This document shows, piece by piece, positions 60,262 to 64,000 of a DNA stretch of 64,000 bases. Source of the stretch: Saururus chinensis (taxonomy: Eukaryota; Streptophyta; Magnoliopsida; Piperales; Saururaceae); contig CP141150.1 of the NCBI GenBank assembly GCA_035235625.1, forward strand, positions 14,078,330 through 14,142,329. Reading direction: 5' to 3'. The notes below the pieces were generated by a model. That model worked only from the letters and a program-made list of their open reading frames with translations, was not told where the DNA came from and searched no databases. The translations under genes and the position numbers were made by a program. The first letter of the stretch is position 1, and each line of letters opens with the position of its first letter.

Positions 60262-60389
60262 GATTTTTTTTATATTTTTTTCTCCTCTCTCTCTCCACTA
60301 CTCATTCTCTCCCCCCTCCCTCTCTTTGTCCTCCCTCCTCTCTCTCTCTATTCCATCTCTCTCTCTCTCTCTTTCCTCCCCTCTGTCTC

Positions 60390-60420
<31 letters not shown>

Positions 60421-60447
60421 CCTCCCTCCCTCTCTCCCCCTCTCTCT
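60262..60447. repeat. CT-rich low-complexity tract
   Basis: Runs of 'ctctctctc' and 'tccctcc' joining the truncated CACTA-like element to the duplicated segment. It marks the left breakpoint of segment B. Confidence 0.9.
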
Positions 60448-61385
60448 TGACTACCTTTTTATGAGAAAACACTTAAGGTCCTTTTCCTTCAAATTCAAAA
60501 TTAACGTGGCTAATATTAATGAATTTTAAAAAATAGACATCTTAGATATTGAAGTGCTTGTAAGTAACTTAAGAACATTTCATATGCAAGAGAAGTCTTA
60601 TGAAAATAAGAAGAAATTATTTAAAAAAATTCAAAGAAAAACAAACGACCCTTAAAACATCTAAGAAATCTTCCAAGAAGACTAAAGTTTTGTATACCTT
60701 AGGAGAATCTGAAGAAACTAAGGAGGATGAAGAACTCATGCTTTTAATTTCAAGAAATTTAAGAAAATCCAAACTTTAAGTTTGAGAATAAATGTTAAAA
60801 TTCAGGGAAGAGACAAGGGGAAAGAAGATATGAGAGGCAAAATAAACAAGATATGAAGAACATTATGTGTTTTGATTGTGGTAAAAGTTAGGTCATTTTG
60901 TTATTAATTATCCTAACAATAACTCTAATAGTTCTTCTGATGGTAAGCCTAGGTTACCATAAAGGTTTGATAACAAGAAAAGGGAAATGTGCTTTAAATA
61001 ACTTTATCTGATGAGAGGTCTTCTGATGAAGAAGAATTGTGCAACTATACTGTCTTCCATATAGTGTGAAGAAATATGGTTCTAGTGAAGAGTCTCATGA
61101 GTCTAATTTTCTTGAAGAGAACTTAAATTCTGATGAGTATAAAGGGTTCCTTCAACAACTTTTAGTATTATCTAGTAAAACTAAATATGTTGAGAAATAG
61201 TTAAAAAAGAAAGATGATTACTCTTATCTTCTCAAGCGACAAATAGCTTAGAGGCGTAAAACATCAAACTTGAGAGAGCAATGAAAAGCCTTAGGAATTA
61301 CCTTGAACGTGAAAGAGAGAAGTCTACCACCCCAATGCACGACATAAGGGTACAACAAAGACTTAACTTAAAACTATTGGTTAAA
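60448..61385 (+). pseudogene. Copia gag remnant, segment B (uninterrupted copy)
   Basis: Parallels 30275-30688, then 50660-50750, then 51871-52310, without the CACTA or solo LTR. It keeps the empty CACTA site ('aacatt' then 'atgtgttttg', junction at 60864) and the empty solo-LTR site ('gttac', 60953-60957). At 60865 it preserves 'MCFDCGK', the first half of the CCHC zinc knuckle, which is then frameshifted. No working gag. Confidence 0.8.
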
Positions 61386-62625
61386 GCCTAAAACACAATA
61401 TTTGGCACTACTTAGTGCACTGTATATATAACCATATCATGCACTTATACATAGAAGCCTAATTTATTTATCTTCTAACACACTCTCCATGATTTTTATA
61501 ATCCAATGTAGATGTTAGGCTATCCTACCTCTTCAGTATGAAAATCTATCGATGGTTCTTCTTCTAGCTAGCCTGTGAAATCTTAGCAAATTATCCTTTC
61601 TCAATCCTTCGAAGTCATCCTTTATTGTTTTATCTTTAAATCCACTTTGATCTTTGACTCTTTTCTCATAACCCTTTCTCTTGTTTTTTTAGTCTCAAAA
61701 GAGCATTTCTCCATGGCAATTTATGGAGTTTTGAAGTGCATAACCGACTCATTTTGTCCGAAACCACATAACCACCCATGATTCCTACTTTGTCGGTGAT
61801 TGGTTCAATCCGCCAATGCATCCATGCTTTACTGATGTAACCATATAACAATGGACATGACAATTGCCACATCAATGCCCCAACGGCGGTTCAATGTTGT
61901 AGGAAATATGTTGATAAAATTTTCAGGTATTAGAGAAATAACACAAGTTTAAATCTAGCATGTGTGAGTTATCAACTATCAGATGTCACACATATTATCA
62001 GTTACATATTATCTCTATATAGAAATGAGGCAGATCCACGCTAGAGAAGAGCGAGGTCGTCGAAGAAGAACACAAACCTACAAATGACAGCTGATAAGTG
62101 CCATTTTTTTTTTATTATAGGTTGGTTGTTAGGTTATTTCTTACCACTCGTGCACAAGTTTTTTTCTAGGATTACACCTTTTTTAGATTGTGAAAGACCT
62201 CGTGTCTATTTCTAGATTATCCTCTAGCATCAAAACGGGCACATGGACCTTAGTATTCATTCAAAGACCACCCTTGGGCTGCGCTTGATGGCCATGTCGA
62301 GCATACTCTTCTTTAGTATATGTGAGTGCACTCGTGCTTTTAATTCAACTTTATTATTTCCAATTAGCATAAAAAATTGCCGACATCACATAAACTCGCA
62401 CAAATCACATAAAACGTAGTTAGCAAAGAAAGTTGTTGTGCAGGGAAATAGTTTGAAATTGACAGCAAGTACAACGTATATGAAACTCTGCATTAAGTTA
62501 TATACTAATGTTTTGCACGGAATCTATACTTATTTGACACATCTTAATCAGTATCATTGCCACGGAACGTTGGAGGTCACTTTCCTTTTTACTGCAGAAT
62601 TGGGCTCCCTTCCAATATCTCAGGC
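61386..62625 (+). other. Duplicated spacer and promoter region of protease copy 3
   Basis: Parallels 52311-53770. It is shorter because about 220 bases present upstream of copy 2 are absent at the 'ctttagtatatgtgagtg' junction near 62320. The TTGAC core in 'cttatttgacacatctt' is retained. Confidence 0.6.
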
Positions 62626-62635
62626 CTATATAAAC
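62626..62635 (+). promoter_or_regulatory. TATA box of protease copy 3
   Basis: 'ctatataaac', same context and spacing to the ATG (62721) as in copy 2. Confidence 0.75.
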
Positions 62636-62720
62636 TTGCAATCACAGTGTGCATTCAACACTACATATCTGAGTCAATTTTCCCAGCATTCATATTGAAG
62701 GGGCGTATTCAAACATTCTC

Positions 62721-63806
62721 ATGGCTTTTGTAAAAGAATTTTCTTTTGTGGCTTTGTTCATCATGGGGACCTGGATCACCCACGTTACGGCCCGGACTCT
62801 GCATGACACGGCCATGCGCGTCAGGCATGAACAGTGGATGTCTCAGTATGGGCGAGTCTACCCTGATGATATAGAGAAGGAGAGAAGATTGGAGATATTC
62901 AAGAACAATGTTGAGTTCATTGAATCATTCAACAAGGCAGGATCCAGGTCCTACAAGCTGGGCGTTAATGAATTTACAGACCTTACCAATGACGAATTTA
63001 AGGCCTCACGTAATGGGCTCAAGCCCTCTAAGCACGTAGTAGGAAAGACATCTTCTTTTATGTATGAGAATGTGACTGTAGCCCCAAGCATGGACTGGAG
63101 AAAGAATGGAGCTGTCACCCCTGTGAAGGACCAAGGCCAATGTGGTAAGCATACAATTCATCAAGAATATTATAATTTTGACTATTATTATTCTTGAAGA
63201 CAACTAACCATGCCACAAACAGGATGTTGCTGGGCGTTTTCGGCCGTTGCAGCCATGGAAGGAGTCAACAAGCTGAACACAGGTAAATTGATCTCTTTGT
63301 CCGAGCAGGAGCTGGTAGACTGTGACACCAAGGGGGAGGACCAAGGCTGCGAGGGAGGTCTCATGGACGACGCGTTCGACTTCATCCAAAGCAATGGGGG
63401 CCTCACCACGGAAGCAAGTTATCCATACCAGGGAACTGATGGCAGCTGCAAAATCGAAAGGGCAGCCGCCAAGATCAGAGGCCATGAAGACGTGCCCGCT
63501 AACAGCGAGAAGGCCCTGTTGAAGGCAGTGGCAAACCAGCCTGTTTCTGTTGCCATAGATGCTGGTGGCTTGGCCTTCCGGTCATACTCCAGTGGAGTTT
63601 TTACTGGGGACTGTGGGACAGATTTGGACCACGGTGTCACTGCAGTTGGCTATGGAACCGCTGATGATGGGACCAAGTATTGGCTTGTGAAGAATTCGTG
63701 GGGGACTAGCTGGGGAGAAGACGGGTACATAAGGATGCAGAGGGATGTGGATGCTGAGGAAGGACTCTGTGGCATCGCCATGCAAGCCTCTTACCCTACA
63801 GCTTAG
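62721..63806 (+). CDS. SAG39-like: Papain-like cysteine protease, SAG12/SAG39-like, copy 3
   Basis: Third paralogue. Exon 1 is 62721-63144, intron 63145-63222 (78 bp, GT-AG), exon 2 63223-63806; 335 residues. Signal peptide about 1-24, ERFNIN and GVNEFTD prodomain motifs intact, catalytic Gln138, Cys144, His278 and Asn299 present. It differs from copy 2 mainly in the signal peptide, prodomain and intron (44 bases shorter). In the mature exon-2 part only two residues differ (Val for Ile in EGVNKL, and Arg for Thr in KIRGHED). The ATG starts the signal peptide and lies about 90 bases after a TATA box. It looks functional and is the rightmost gene in the window. Confidence 0.94.
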
Positions 63807-64000
63807 CGCGGTGGTGCTACTTGTTATACCAGTATGTTATGTAAATCAGTCTTTAAAATTTGTGTGCACTGTGCGAGTCATCATTAATTGTTCACACAAG
63901 TACATGTTTCAGCTTGTTGAATGGCAGACCTATGTAAATTAAGACATCCATCAATTATACAGCTATATTGCTTGCTTTTTCTTCGTAAGGCTGCTTTGGA
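63807..64000 (+). other. 3' flank of protease copy 3 to window end
   Basis: Almost the same as 54996-55195; differences increase after about 63945. The duplicated segment runs off the window. Confidence 0.6.

Overview
The window is nuclear DNA of a flowering plant. The evidence is AT-rich intergenic sequence, GT-AG introns, plant-type papain-like proteases of the SAG12/SAG39 group, and plant transposon families (CACTA, Athila-like Ty3/gypsy, Ty1/copia, Stowaway-type MITEs, solo LTRs). I cannot name the species from sequence alone. Only three genes look intact: three paralogous two-exon cysteine protease genes of 335 codons each, at 21027-22152 (minus), 53866-54995 (plus) and 62721-63806 (plus). 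All other coding similarity is in transposons, captured gene fragments or pseudogenes.

Layout. 1-16.1 kb is nested non-coding repeats: a Stowaway MITE (620-705), a pair of inverted-repeat ends (731 and 10143) enclosing a long solo LTR (1242-4957), a MuDR-type transposase remnant (about 5.5 kb), and a GA-rich minisatellite split by another solo LTR (7060-9298). A second, inverted copy of the long LTR family lies at about 12.6-16.1 kb. 16.1-21 kb holds a U-box/ARM (PUB4-like) pseudogene. 21.0-22.2 kb is protease copy 1. 22.3-29.8 kb has a MITE, a hairpin element, CT-rich tracts, a satellite-like array with a period of about 330 bp (26.1-28.8 kb) and a DUF1985-like pseudogene.

29.8-52.3 kb is a broken copia gag fragment interrupted by a 20-kb CACTA transposon (30689-50656) with matching terminal inverted repeats and a 3-bp target duplication (att). 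The empty version of the same site survives in the paralogous segment at about 60864, which confirms the insertion. Inside the CACTA are exon fragments of a PDIL5-4-like protein disulfide isomerase and of RAD51 with splice sites preserved, a TNP2 N-terminal domain beside a Transposase_24-type coding region, several unidentified exon-like pieces, a solo LTR, AT-rich tandem repeats, and a complete Athila-like non-autonomous LTR element (32341-39231). That LTR element landed inside a captured PDIL5-4 exon.

50.7-55.2 kb and 60.4-64.0 kb are two copies of one duplicated segment (copia gag remnant, spacer, protease gene). Between them lie a truncated copia element (56624-59249) and a second, truncated CACTA-like element (59250-60256). 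Protease exon 2 and the 3' flank of copies 2 and 3 are far more alike than exon 1, which suggests gene conversion. No wholly new system is evident. The most notable object is the gene-capturing CACTA with its recoverable insertion history.
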